DNA of 64,000 nt from Actinoplanes sandaracinus (GTDB lineage Bacteria > Actinomycetota > Actinomycetes > Mycobacteriales > Micromonosporaceae): contig NZ_JASCTH010000003.1 of the NCBI RefSeq assembly GCF_030009775.1, positions 186,001 through 250,000 of the forward strand, written 5' to 3'. A model generated the notes under the pieces. It saw nothing but the letters and a program-made list of their open reading frames with translations. It searched no databases and was not told the origin of the DNA. The position numbers and the translations under genes were made by a program. Shown piece after piece: positions 53,640 through 63,868 of this stretch (its first letter is position 1; each line of letters starts with the position of its first letter).

Positions 53640-54857
53640 GTGGCAGACACTGACGCCGGGCCCATCGAGGCCGCCGGCCGGCCGGAGACCCCCGCCAGAC
53701 CGCTGGCGCCGGGCACCCTGCGCCGGATCGAACGGCACGCCGGCGCCCTGGCAAGCGCGGCCGTCGCCCGTATGGACGAAACGCTGCCGTGGTTCCGGGC
53801 CCTCCCGGCCGACCAGCGTTCCTGGGTGATGCTCGTCGCACAGGCCGGCGTCCGGTCGCTGGTCGAGTGGCTGCGCTCCGGCGGCACGGTCGCCGCCAGC
53901 ACCGAGATCTCCGACGAGGTGTTCGCCGCCGCCCCGCGGACACTGGCCCGGGTCATCACGCTGACCCACACCGTGCAGTTGATCAAGGTGACGATCGACG
54001 TCGCCGAGACCGAGGTCCCCGGCTTCGCCGAGCCCGGCGAGCAGGAGGCGCTGATCCAGGCGATCCTGCGGTTCTCCCGGGAGATCGCGTTCTCCGCGGC
54101 GCGGGTCTACGCGCGGGCCGCCGAGTCCCGTGGCGCGTGGGACGCCCGCCTCCAGGCCCTGCTGGTCGACGCCCTGCTGCGGGGCGACTCGTCGGATGTC
54201 CTGGCCAGCCGGGCGGCCGCCCTGGGCTGGGCGGACGCACCTCCGGTCGCGGTGGCGGTGGGCCGGTCCCCCGGCGGCGACATCGCCGCGGTCCTGCACG
54301 CCGTCTACCGGGCCGCCCGCCGGGCCCGGCTGGAGGTGATCGCCGGCGTGCACGGCGACCGCCTGGTGGTCGTCATCGGCGGCGCGGTGGAGCCGGTCGC
54401 CGCGGCGGCCGCGCTCAGCGGCGGTTTCGGCGAGGGCCCGGTGGTGGTGGGCCCGGCGGTGCCCTCGCTCGACCAGGCGACCGAGTCGGCGCGGGCCGCG
54501 CTGGCCGGGTTCCGGGCCGCACCGGCCTGGCCCGGGGCGCCCTCCCCGGTGGCCGCCGACGACCTGCTGCCGGAGCGGGTGCTCTCCGGCGACATGGACG
54601 CGCGGCGCAAGCTCCGGCATGACGTGTTCGGGGCGCTGACCCGGGCCGGCAGCGGGCTGCTGGAGACCCTGGACGCCTTCTTCGCCTCCGGGGGCGTGCT
54701 GGAGAGCGCGGCCCGGGAGCTCTACGTGCATCCGAACACGGTCCGTTACCGTCTGCGCCGGGTCGCGGAGGTGACCTCGCTGTCCCCGCTGGACGGCCGG
54801 GACGCTCTGGCGTTGCGAATGGCGCTCACGATCGGCCGCCTGGACCCGGCGACGTGA
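53640..54857 (+). CDS. fasR: PucR-type helix-turn-helix regulator, FasR-like
   Basis: 405 residues, GTG-initiated. The N-terminal about 160 residues are a helical sensor part, the middle is a GGDEF-like degenerate region of the PucR/CdaR family, and the C-terminal HTH is ARELYVHPNTVRYRLRRVAEVT. It lies directly upstream of fabD in the same direction. In Streptomyces the gene at this position, FasR (SCO2386), activates the fab operon, and the M. tuberculosis homologue is Rv2242. The palindrome at 54932 is a possible binding site (inference). No acyl-CoA motif can be read. Confidence 0.82.
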   Translation: MADTDAGPIEAAGRPETPARPLAPGTLRRIERHAGALASAAVARMDETLPWFRALPADQRSWVMLVAQAGVRSLVEWLRSGGTVAASTEISDEVFAAAPRTLARVITLTHTVQLIKVTIDVAETEVPGFAEPGEQEALIQAILRFSREIAFSAARVYARAAESRGAWDARLQALLVDALLRGDSSDVLASRAAALGWADAPPVAVAVGRSPGGDIAAVLHAVYRAARRARLEVIAGVHGDRLVVVIGGAVEPVAAAAALSGGFGEGPVVVGPAVPSLDQATESARAALAGFRAAPAWPGAPSPVAADDLLPERVLSGDMDARRKLRHDVFGALTRAGSGLLETLDAFFASGGVLESAARELYVHPNTVRYRLRRVAEVTSLSPLDGRDALALRMALTIGRLDPAT

Positions 54858-54931
54858 CCGGGATCTCTCACCATCAGACACGGTGACGGGAGGTGCAAAG
54901 GGGATGCAAGTTACCCAATATCACCCCCGTT

Positions 54932-54948
54932 TTGTAGGATTCCTACAA
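54932..54948. promoter_or_regulatory. 17-bp palindrome upstream of fabD
   Basis: TTGTAGGA-T-TCCTACAA has perfect eight-base arms 67 bp before the fabD start. A related CCTACAACGCTGATCGTAGG stretch overlaps its right arm. It is a likely operator of the fab operon, with FasR as the natural candidate binder. Confidence 0.6.
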
Positions 54949-55015
54949 CGCTGATCGTAGGGTTTGGTCGCGCCTGGCTACCCCGCAAAGGCGTCTGATC
55001 CGGAAGAGTCGAGAC

Positions 55016-55945
55016 GTGCTCGCCGTACTCTCGCCCGGCCAGGGTTCCCAGAAGCCCGGCTTCCTGACCCCCTGGCTCGCCCTCCCCGGCGCCGGGGACC
55101 GCCTGACCGAGTGGTCCGCCCTCGCCGGGATCGACCTGCTGCACCTCGGCACCCAGGCCGACGCCGAGGAGATCAAGGACACCGCCCGGACCCAACCGCT
55201 GCTGGTCGCCGCCGCCCTGCTGGCCGGCGAACAACTGCCAATGGAGCAGGTCGCCGTGGTCGCCGGGCACAGCGTCGGAGAGCTGAGCGCCGCCGCCCTC
55301 GCCGGAGTGCTGACGCCCGGCGCCGCGATCACCCTCGCCGGGGTCCGCGGCCGGGAGATGGCCGCCGCCTGCGCCCTCGAGCCGACCGGCATGAGCGCCG
55401 TGCTCGGCGGCGACCCGGACGAGGTGGTCGCCACGATCGAGAAACACGGCCTCTACGCCGCCAACCGCAACGGCGCCGGCCAGATCGTCGCCGCCGGCGC
55501 TTTGGCGGCGCTGGCCGAGTTCACCGCCGCTCCCCCGGCCCGTGTCCGGGTGATCTCGCTGCCGGTGGCCGGGGCCTTCCACACGCCGTACATGTCTCCC
55601 GCCAAGACCGCGCTGGCCGCCGTCGCGGACGGGATGACCCCGCGCGACCCAGCCCGCACCCTGCTGTCGAACGCGGACGGAACCGCAGTGCCGAGCGGCG
55701 CGGAGATGGTCGCGCGCCTGGTCCGCCAGGTCACCGCCCCGGTCCGGTGGGACCTGTGCATGCTGGCCCTCAAGGAGCTCGGCGTCACCGGTGTCATCGA
55801 GCTGCCGCCGGCCGGCAGCCTCGCGGGCCTGATCAAGCGCGAGCTCAAGGGTGACAGCGCTCCCCAGATCGTCACGCTGAACACCCCGGACGACCTTCCC
55901 GCAGCCCGCGATCTGATCGCCCGCATCCAAGGAGAAGCACGATGA
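55016..55945 (+). CDS. fabD: Malonyl-CoA:ACP transacylase
   Basis: 309 residues from GTG 55016. Family motifs are SPGQGSQKPGFL near the start, GHSVGELSAAALAG with the catalytic Ser, and the later AFHTPYMSPAK with the catalytic His. It moves malonyl from CoA to acyl carrier protein, feeding chain extension in FAS-II. The stop overlaps the fabH start (ATGA). It is the first gene of the fab operon after the palindrome. Confidence 0.95.
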   Translation: MLAVLSPGQGSQKPGFLTPWLALPGAGDRLTEWSALAGIDLLHLGTQADAEEIKDTARTQPLLVAAALLAGEQLPMEQVAVVAGHSVGELSAAALAGVLTPGAAITLAGVRGREMAAACALEPTGMSAVLGGDPDEVVATIEKHGLYAANRNGAGQIVAAGALAALAEFTAAPPARVRVISLPVAGAFHTPYMSPAKTALAAVADGMTPRDPARTLLSNADGTAVPSGAEMVARLVRQVTAPVRWDLCMLALKELGVTGVIELPPAGSLAGLIKRELKGDSAPQIVTLNTPDDLPAARDLIARIQGEAR

Positions 55946-56892
55946 CCGCGGGTTCCCGCATCGTCGCGATGGGCCATTACCAGCCGTCGCGGGTGGTCAC
56001 CAACGATGACCTGGCCAGCACGCTGGACACCAACGACGCCTGGGTCCGGGACCGCGTCGGCATCGCTGAGCGGCGGGTCGCCGACGGCGAGTCGGTCGCC
56101 GACATGGCCACCTTCGCGGCCGAGAAGGCGCTCGCCGCGTCGGGGCTCAGCGCGGCCGACATCGACCTGGTCGTCGTCGCCACCTGCTCGGCGATCGACC
56201 GCTGCCCGAACGTGGCGACCCGTGTCGCGGCGCGCCTCGGCATCGTCGCCCCGGGGGCGTACGACCTGAACACCGCCTGCTCCGGCTTCTCCTACGCGCT
56301 CGCCAGCGCCGACCACGCGATCCGCGCCGGCGCCTCCCGCCACGCCCTGGTGATCGGCTCGGAGAAGCTCTCCGACATCACCGACTGGACCGACCGCACC
56401 ACCGCCGTGCTCTTCGGCGACGGTGCGGGCGCGGCCGTGCTCAGCGCGGTCCCGGACGGCGAGCGACCCGGGGTCGGCCCGGTGCTCTGGGGCTCCGCCC
56501 CCGACAAGGGCGACGCGCTGAAGATCGAGGGCTGGCAGCCGTACATCAAGCAGGTGGGCCAGGTGGTCTTCCGCTGGGCGACGACCGAGCTCGCCCCGTT
56601 CGCGATCGAGGTCTGCAAGCGTGCCGGCGTCGAGCCGTCGGAGCTGGCCGCCTTCGTCCCGCACCAGGCCAACACCCGGATCATCGACGGCATCGTCAAG
56701 CGGATCGGCCTGAACCCGGACGCGATCGTCGCCAAGGACCTCGTCGAGTCGGGCAACACGTCCGCGGCGAGCGTCCCGCTGGCCCTGTCCAAGCTGATCG
56801 AGCGCCGCGAGGTGCCCTCCGGGGCCCCGGTGCTGCTGTTCGGCTTCGGCGGCGGCCTCACCTACGCCGGCCAGGTCGTCCGCTGCCCCTGA
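55942..56892 (+). CDS. fabH: 3-oxoacyl-ACP synthase III (KAS III)
   Basis: 316 residues. KAS III residues are all present: Cys in NTACSGFSYAL (near residue 113), His in PHQANTRIID and Asn in SGNTSAASVPLAL. It condenses acetyl-CoA or branched acyl-CoA with malonyl-ACP to start fatty acid synthesis. The ATG overlaps the fabD stop, so the two are translated together. The mycobacterial cluster lacks fabH at this position, and the streptomycete order is the same as here. Confidence 0.95.
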   Translation: MTAGSRIVAMGHYQPSRVVTNDDLASTLDTNDAWVRDRVGIAERRVADGESVADMATFAAEKALAASGLSAADIDLVVVATCSAIDRCPNVATRVAARLGIVAPGAYDLNTACSGFSYALASADHAIRAGASRHALVIGSEKLSDITDWTDRTTAVLFGDGAGAAVLSAVPDGERPGVGPVLWGSAPDKGDALKIEGWQPYIKQVGQVVFRWATTELAPFAIEVCKRAGVEPSELAAFVPHQANTRIIDGIVKRIGLNPDAIVAKDLVESGNTSAASVPLALSKLIERREVPSGAPVLLFGFGGGLTYAGQVVRCP

Positions 56893-56995
56893 GCAGCGCC
56901 GTCCGAGCCGCCGACAGTGAGACATGTTCAGGACGGTGGAGACCAAGCTCCTGAGCAAGCCTCAATCCGCACCATCGAGAGGAAAGATTCCCACA

Positions 56996-57238
56996 ATGGC
57001 AACTCGCACAGAGATCACCTCCGGCCTCGCCGAGATCCTCGAGGAGGTCGCCGGGGTGAACCCGGACGACGTCGCCGAGGAGAAGTCCTTCACCGACGAC
57101 CTGGACGTCGACTCGCTGTCCATGGTCGAGGTCGTGGTGGCCGCCGAGGAGAAGTTCGGCGTCAAGATCCCCGACAACGAGGTGCAGAACCTCAAGACCG
57201 TCGGCGACGCCGTCAGCTACATCGAGGCGAACCACTGA
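56996..57238 (+). CDS. acpP: Acyl carrier protein
   Basis: 80 residues from ATG 56996, preceded by GAGAGGAAAG. The phosphopantetheine site is DLDVDSLSMVEVVVAAEE with Ser 42. The ends are acidic, as usual for ACP. It carries the growing acyl chain in FAS-II. fabF starts two bases beyond its stop. Confidence 0.96.
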   Translation: MATRTEITSGLAEILEEVAGVNPDDVAEEKSFTDDLDVDSLSMVEVVVAAEEKFGVKIPDNEVQNLKTVGDAVSYIEANH

Positions 57239-57239
57239 C

Positions 57240-58466
<1,227 letters not shown>

Positions 58467-58742
58467 CCACCTGCCCGACCCGCGAGCCGTTCCCCGGGCG
58501 TCACCCCGACCCCGAGGAGCGGCTCCGCCGGCTTTCCGGCCCGATCAACCCCTTTCGGTGGTACGCGCCTCGCCGCACCCCACCGCACCAGCGGCGTCCC
58601 GGGCCTACCACGCCAGGCGGCGGCCGGTCCGGGCCGCAGCGCACCCGCCGGGCCGCTGCCCACTCCCGGCCACGCACTCCCGGGCACCGCTCCCGGGCGA
58701 TCCGCCTCCGGCCGGCCGATCCGCTGGTGGTCAATCCCGCCA

Positions 58743-58975
58743 GCCGTAGCCCAGACATGCCTCCGCGGCCTCGATACGCGTCCCCGCTACGGCCGGGCCC
58801 GCTCAGCCCACCCAGCCGTAGCCCAAAGGCGCTGTCCAGCCGCCTCAAGACACGCGAGCGACGGCTGGCGGTTCGGAACTGACCCGGCCGTAGCCCAAAG
58901 GCGCCGTCCAGCCGCTGTGAGGGGCGTGAGCGACGGCTGAGGGCCGGAACTGAGCCGGCCGTAGACCACGCGCCC
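58743..58975. repeat. About 72-bp imperfect tandem repeat after fabF
   Basis: The block GCCGTAGCCC recurs at 58743, 58815 and 58887, and GCCGTAGACC at 58958, spaced 72, 72 and 71 bp. The middle two units share AAAGGCGCYGTCCAGCCGC and a GAGCGACGGCTG segment. This is the main content of the 661-bp gap 58467-59127. I see no gene there; open frames through it are repeat frames. Confidence 0.75.
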
Positions 58976-59127
58976 CACACGTGCTTCCAGGGGTGACGGT
59001 GCTACGGCTGGGGGGTGAGCAGCGGCTCTGCCCGAAAGACGCGCTGGGGCCGGGAGTAGCAACGGCGTCGCGCGGGAGCCACGCGACGCCGTTGGTGCGG
59101 TTGGGGGCGGCGAGGCCCGTACCGCCG

Positions 59128-60858
59128 CTATTTGACGCAGGCGCTCCGCGGCAGATTGCCGACCGCGATGGGTGAGCGCCCGGGCGCCTTCGCTTTCCCG
59201 GCGATGACCGCGGCCAGCGCGGTGAGCGAGAGCCGGCTGGACGAGTAGGTCGCGATCAGCGTCGGCGTCGCCGCCTGGGCGAGCAGACCGGGCGAGTCCA
59301 TGATGACCGTGATCGCGGCGGCGTCGTCGAGGTCGATGCGCTCGTCGCCGTAACCGACGAGCCGGATGACCGCGCCGCCGGACGCCTGGACCTGCATGCC
59401 GGCGTCCTGGAGAGCCTTGATCAAGGTGGCGCGGGCGACCTCGCGGCTGGCGGGGGCGAAGACCGAGACCGGCCCGGTGATCAGCGGGCCGGCGCAGTTG
59501 CCGCGGAGGACGGTGACGGCGGCGGCGTTGAGCGACGACACGGCCTGCTCGTGGGACGTGGAGCCGATCACCGAGAGATCGGGCTGCGGGGTCTGCGCGG
59601 TGCGGAACTTGAGCGTGAGGATCCGGGTGACCGCTTCGGTGAGGCGTTCACGTTTGAGGCTGCCGTCTTTCAAGCCGGTCAGGATGCCGTCCCGGGCGGC
59701 GGCGATGTCCGGCGGCATGAGCAGCATGTCGTTGCCGGCGTTGAGGGCCCGCACGGCGGCTTCTCCGGCCGGCCACTTCCGGGCGGGTTCCATGTTCATG
59801 GCGTCGGTGACCGCGACGCCGGTGAACTTGAGCTGCCCGCGCAGCACCTCCGTCATGATCTTGTGGGAGAAGGTGGCGGGCACGCCCTTGTCGATCGACT
59901 GCAGGTCGAGGTGGCCGGACATGACGACGCCGGCCCCGGCCTGGACGCCGGACTGGAACGGCGGCAGGTCCTGCTTCTCCCAGGTCGCCCGGTCCTGCCG
60001 GATCGGCGGCAGCACGTCGTGGCTGTCCGCGGTGGTGTGGCCGTGCCCGGGGAAGTGCTTGAGCGCGGCGGCCACACCGGCCGACTGGAGACCGCGGACG
60101 GCGGCGGCGACCTGCTCGGCGTTGGCTTTCGGGTCGCTGCCGAACGAGCGGGAGCCGATGATGCCGCCGCCGGTCGGGTACAGGGTGTCGGCGACCGGGG
60201 CGAAGTCGACGGTGACGCCCATCGCGGCGAGCTCCGCGCCGGCCGCGCGCCAGGCGCCCTCGGTCAGGGCGGGCTGTCCGGCGGCGCCGAAGGCCATGGC
60301 GGCCGGAAGCATGGTGACGCCCTCGGTGACCCGGGTGACGATGCCGTACTCCTGGTCCATGCCGATCATCAGGGGCGCCGCGGCCGGCAGTTTGGCCGCG
60401 GCCTCCTGCAGGCCGGCGGTGAGGAGGCGGACCTGTTTCGGGTTCTCCACGTTGGTGGTGGGGTTGGTCTTGCCGGTCGGGTCGCCGGGGGTGAATCCGA
60501 CCAGGATCAGGCCGCCGAGCCGGTACTTGGCGATCATCTCGGCCGGGGTGCGGACGCCGGCGAGTTTCTGGTTGCCCTCCGCGTTGACCCCGTCGACCTC
60601 GTTGGCCGAGCCGCCGTAGGCGTAGGGCATCAGGACCTGGCCGGCCAGGTCCTCGTCGCTGAGGCGGGCGACCACTTCGGCGGCCCGGGCAGCCGGGTCG
60701 CCGGTCGCGGAGGGCGCGGCGCTCATCGAGGCGGACGGCATGGTCGGCGGGGCGGCGCTCGGTGCGGCCGCGGTCGGCGCCGGCTCGTCACCGCAGGCTC
60801 CCAGGACCAGGAGCAGGGGTACGACGAGAGCGCGCGACAGATATCTCACGAAGGCCAT
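59128..60858 (-). CDS. GH3 beta-N-acetylhexosaminidase lipoprotein, NagZ-like
   Basis: 576 residues. It has a lipoprotein signal peptide with lipobox LVLGAC (Cys near 22), then a Pro/Ala/Ser-rich linker. The GH3 catalytic domain has LMIGMDQEYG, the NagZ-type KHFPGHGHTTADSH loop with its Asp/His, and the nucleophile Asp in VAVTDAMNMEP. A Rossmann-like C-terminal domain follows, as in longer actinobacterial GH3 enzymes. It removes GlcNAc from chitin or peptidoglycan fragments at the outer membrane face. This fits a cell-wall recycling or chitin-use role alongside the chitinase. Confidence 0.9.
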   Translation of the reverse strand: MAFVRYLSRALVVPLLLVLGACGDEPAPTAAAPSAAPPTMPSASMSAAPSATGDPAARAAEVVARLSDEDLAGQVLMPYAYGGSANEVDGVNAEGNQKLAGVRTPAEMIAKYRLGGLILVGFTPGDPTGKTNPTTNVENPKQVRLLTAGLQEAAAKLPAAAPLMIGMDQEYGIVTRVTEGVTMLPAAMAFGAAGQPALTEGAWRAAGAELAAMGVTVDFAPVADTLYPTGGGIIGSRSFGSDPKANAEQVAAAVRGLQSAGVAAALKHFPGHGHTTADSHDVLPPIRQDRATWEKQDLPPFQSGVQAGAGVVMSGHLDLQSIDKGVPATFSHKIMTEVLRGQLKFTGVAVTDAMNMEPARKWPAGEAAVRALNAGNDMLLMPPDIAAARDGILTGLKDGSLKRERLTEAVTRILTLKFRTAQTPQPDLSVIGSTSHEQAVSSLNAAAVTVLRGNCAGPLITGPVSVFAPASREVARATLIKALQDAGMQVQASGGAVIRLVGYGDERIDLDDAAAITVIMDSPGLLAQAATPTLIATYSSSRLSLTALAAVIAGKAKAPGRSPIAVGNLPRSACVK

Positions 60859-60949
60859 CGAACCAGTTCACGGCAAACGTCGCCAGTTGGACCCCCCGAC
60901 GCGTTTTGGGCATGCTTCAGGGGGATTTGCCCTGAACCTCTGGCCGCGC

Positions 60950-61441
60950 TCAGCCGACCCTGGTCAGCAGGGTCACCGGCGCGCCGTCGCCCGCATAGCG
61001 GTAGGGCTCCAGCTCGACGTCCCAGGCGGTGCCGAGCGCCTTCTCCAGCGCATGCGACAGCGCCTCGGGCGCGCGGACCGAGGACATGATGGCGCGCAGC
61101 CGGTCCTCCCCGATCTGGATGTCGCCCGACGCGCCCATGACCCCGTGGAACAGCCCACGACCGGGAACGTGCATGAACCGCTCCCCGTCAACGCCCGGGC
61201 TGGGCTCCTCGGTAACCTCGAATCGGATCATGGGCCACTGTCGCAGGGCAGCAGCCAGCTCGGCGCCAGTACCAGCACGGCCGGTCCAGCTGCACTCGGC
61301 TCGGCGCATGCTCGGATCGACCGGTTGCACGGTCCATTGCAGATTGACCGGCGCGGTCAGGACGCGCGCGATCGCCCACTCGACATGCTGGCACACGGCG
61401 AGTGGGGTCGAGTGGACGTATACGACGCCACACGTTGGCAC
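60950..61441 (-). CDS. DUF3145 family protein
   Basis: 163 residues from GTG 61441. It matches the family by CGVVYVHSTPLAVCQHVEWAIARVL (key parts GVVYVHSTP and CQHVEWA), IRFEVTEEPSPGVDGERF (key parts) and DIQIGEDRLRAIMSS, ending ELEPYRYAGDGAPVTLL. In Streptomyces it lies beside the fab cluster, as here (DUF3145 in the region after fabF). The protein is cytoplasmic and its role is not known. Confidence 0.92.
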   Translation of the reverse strand: MPTCGVVYVHSTPLAVCQHVEWAIARVLTAPVNLQWTVQPVDPSMRRAECSWTGRAGTGAELAAALRQWPMIRFEVTEEPSPGVDGERFMHVPGRGLFHGVMGASGDIQIGEDRLRAIMSSVRAPEALSHALEKALGTAWDVELEPYRYAGDGAPVTLLTRVG

Positions 61442-61687
61442 GGTGACCTCCCGGAGACCGAGGTGCGTCTTCCCCTACGACCTCGACCGCGGTTGATCGT
61501 GTCCCATGATGCCGGGTGGTACGGACGGTGCGCCAGAGAATCCGCAACATCGACTATGGGAGCTGCCGTAGTGGCATACCCTGCCCAACGCCCTTACCTG
61601 CTCCGACGGTATGGTTCGGTGGCCGTCGTGTAGAGTTGCCACGGCCTTTTTTCTACTCTTCTCAGCTTTCCTTCAAGGAGTACCGCC

Positions 61688-62014
61688 GTGGCGAGCAACA
61701 CTTCAAAGACCGCCCGCGCATCAGTCCGCGCCGGCCAGGGCACCGGTGGCGCCCTCAGCGTGCTCGGTGAGTACAAGTACCTCATCCCGCTCGCCAACGG
61801 CCGCTTCGCGTATGTGCGCAACCTGACCAACGGCAAGACCCAGCACCTCAGGACCGACTCCGACGCGTTCGTCGAGGAGATCCGCGTCCTGAGCGCGGCC
61901 GGCCACGGCGCCAAGATCCGCGCCGAGCTGAACGGCCTGCACACCGCCAGCCCGGAGCACGGCTGGGACAACGTGGAGAAGCGGCTCGTCGACGCCGGCG
62001 TCTTCGAGGGCTGA
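61688..62014 (+). CDS. Small conserved uncharacterised protein
   Basis: 108 residues from GTG 61688, preceded by AAGGAGTACCGCC. It has a Ser/Ala/Arg N-terminus, then LGEYKYLIPLANGRFAYVRNLTNGKTQHLRTD and AFVEEIRVLSAAGHGAKIRAELNGLH (key parts), and a charged end. Composition and a strong terminator right after it support a real, well-expressed gene. It looks restricted to Micromonosporaceae (recollection, not searched). Function is unknown. Confidence 0.75.
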   Translation: MASNTSKTARASVRAGQGTGGALSVLGEYKYLIPLANGRFAYVRNLTNGKTQHLRTDSDAFVEEIRVLSAAGHGAKIRAELNGLHTASPEHGWDNVEKRLVDAGVFEG

Positions 62015-62043
62015 GCAGCCGCTCACTGAACGACCACACGAGA

Positions 62044-62078
62044 AGGCGCCTCCCGGTTTCCGCCGGGAGGCGCCTTTT
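62044..62078 (+). terminator. Rho-independent terminator of the 108-aa gene
   Basis: A 13-bp perfect stem (AGGCGCCTCCCGG and its complement), a six-base loop and a TTTT tract. Confidence 0.9.
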
Positions 62079-62114
62079 CGCATGATCAGCCAATCCGGAT
62101 CAAGGCCGGTCCGA

Positions 62115-62747
62115 TCACCGCGGGCCGGATCCGGGCAGGAACTCGACCCAGCCGCTGTCCAGGTCGTAGACCGCCCCGGCGACGTCGATCTTGCCCGCCG
62201 CGATCCCCTCGGCCAGTCCGGGGACGTCGCGCAGCCGCTCGACGGTCCGGCCCACGTGCACCCGCACCGCCCTCTCCGCCGCGTCCTCGCCGTCCAGGCC
62301 GGCCTCGTGCACCGCCGGGGCCAACTCGTCCACCAGGTAGCCGACGTAGCCCACGTCGGCGCCGGGGGTGGCGCCGGCCCGCACCGCCTCCACGGTGGCG
62401 TGCACCGCGCCGCACCGCTTGTGGCCCACCACGAGGACCAGGGAGACGCCCAGCTCGGCCACCGCGAAGTTGATCGAGCCGATCAGCGAGCGGTCCAGCA
62501 CGTGCGCGCCGGAGCGGGCCACGCAGATCGAGCCGAACGTCTGGTCGAAGATCGCCTCCAGCGGGACCCGGGAGTCGATGCAGCCGAACACCAGCGAGTG
62601 CGGTTTCTGCCCGTTGGCCGTGGCGGCCGCATGGGCGACATCGTGGCCGTAACGGGGACGGCCGTAGACGAATCGCTTGTTGCCCGCGATGAGTTCACTC
62701 AAGGCGGCGGTGGGCGTGCTGACCTGGGCGTCGTGAGCGGCCGTCAT
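62115..62747 (-). CDS. Beta-class carbonic anhydrase
   Basis: 210 residues. The zinc site is GCIDSRV (Cys, and Asp-Arg pair) with GHKRCGAVHA supplying His and the second Cys. NKRFVYGR at the start and DLDSGWVEFL at the end are family-typical. It interconverts CO2 and bicarbonate in the cytoplasm, feeding carboxylases such as acetyl-CoA carboxylase (inference). It is divergent from the hydrolase gene by 182 bp, which shows no clear element. Confidence 0.94.
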   Translation of the reverse strand: MTAAHDAQVSTPTAALSELIAGNKRFVYGRPRYGHDVAHAAATANGQKPHSLVFGCIDSRVPLEAIFDQTFGSICVARSGAHVLDRSLIGSINFAVAELGVSLVLVVGHKRCGAVHATVEAVRAGATPGADVGYVGYLVDELAPAVHEAGLDGEDAAERAVRVHVGRTVERLRDVPGLAEGIAAGKIDVAGAVYDLDSGWVEFLPGSGPR

Positions 62748-62929
62748 GGTGGAGATTTTCGCTGCCTGAGCGCCCGGGGAAAGTGATTGCGAGCTAACTC
62801 ACTGTTTCACCGGAATCCGAGCCGGTCGCATGAGAAATCCCGTGGAAACATGCTGGCAATACCAGTGATCACGAGTGATGCTGATTACCCGCGGGTACTG
62901 CGGGGAACCGTGACCCCACGGAGGTACCC

Positions 62930-63868
62930 ATGATCGCGCTTACCGACGGCGTACGGCTGAACGTCTCGGTGACCGGCCCAGACGACGCACCGGTCACCGT
63001 TGTCCTTTCTCACGGCTGGTGCCAGGACCATCGCACCTGGCGCGAGCAGATCGCCGCCCTGGGCGAGATGGGGCGCAAGGCTCCGCGGGTGATCGCCTAC
63101 GACACCCGGGGTCACGGCCGCTCCGGCGCCACCCGGCGGGGCTCGGCCACCCTGGCCCAGCTCGGCGACGACATGGCCGAGGTGATCCGCCGGTACGCCC
63201 CGTCCGGCCCGGTCGTGCTGGCCGGCCATTCGATGGGCGGCATGACGATCATGGAGTACGCCCACCGCCACCCCGAGGAGTTCTCCGCCCGGGTCGCCGG
63301 CCTGCTGCTGGTCTCCACCACCGCCGAGGGCCACACCCACACCCGGTACGGCCTGCCCCCGCAACTGGCGAGCCTGCTCCGGGTCGGTGAGACGCTCGGC
63401 GCCGGCCTGCTCGCCCGTTCCGGCGCCTGGTGCCCGCACCGGGCCGTGCTGCCCGCTCTGCGCCCGGCCCTGCGCTGGCTGCTCTTCGGCGACGAGTGCG
63501 CCGAGGAGGCGATGCTCCTGACCATGCGCGGCCTCGGCCGGGCGCCGCTGCGCTCGATCGGCGGGTTCCGGGAGTCGATCGGCACCCAGCAGCGCCTGGA
63601 CACGCTGGCCGGGCTGGGTGACATGCCGGCCGCGGTGCTGGTCGGCTCGAAGGACCGGCTCACCCCGCCGGCCTGTGCCGAGTCGATCGCCCGCGCCCTG
63701 CCTTGCGCCGATGTGACGGTGGTGCCGGGCGCCGGGCACATGCTGCCGCTGGAACGGCCGGAGGAGGTTTCCGCCGCGCTTCTCAGGATCGTGCGCCGGG
63801 TGGCCCGGCAGGCGAAGCGGGCTCGGCGGCCGATCTCCTCTCCGGACCGCTCCCGCCGCGCCGCCTAG
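62930..63868 (+). CDS. Alpha/beta hydrolase
   Basis: 312 residues. The nucleophile elbow is LAGHSMGGMTIMEYA (Ser near residue 103), oxyanion region VVLSHGWCQDHRTW, acid region VGSKDRLTPP and final PGAGHMLPLERPEEV with catalytic His. It hydrolyses an ester, lactone or haloperoxidase-like substrate that cannot be named. The C-terminus is Arg-rich. Beyond it, 63869-64000 holds no gene that I can support. Confidence 0.88.
   Translation: MIALTDGVRLNVSVTGPDDAPVTVVLSHGWCQDHRTWREQIAALGEMGRKAPRVIAYDTRGHGRSGATRRGSATLAQLGDDMAEVIRRYAPSGPVVLAGHSMGGMTIMEYAHRHPEEFSARVAGLLLVSTTAEGHTHTRYGLPPQLASLLRVGETLGAGLLARSGAWCPHRAVLPALRPALRWLLFGDECAEEAMLLTMRGLGRAPLRSIGGFRESIGTQQRLDTLAGLGDMPAAVLVGSKDRLTPPACAESIARALPCADVTVVPGAGHMLPLERPEEVSAALLRIVRRVARQAKRARRPISSPDRSRRAA

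Noticed and set aside
58743..58975. Possible CRISPR array
   Set aside because: The units are contiguous imperfect tandem repeats without short identical repeats separated by unique spacers, and no cas gene is near.
58501..59062. Minus-strand frames with 24-residue repeats after fabF
   Set aside because: They only translate the 72-bp DNA repeat, have no ribosome-binding site and no family features.
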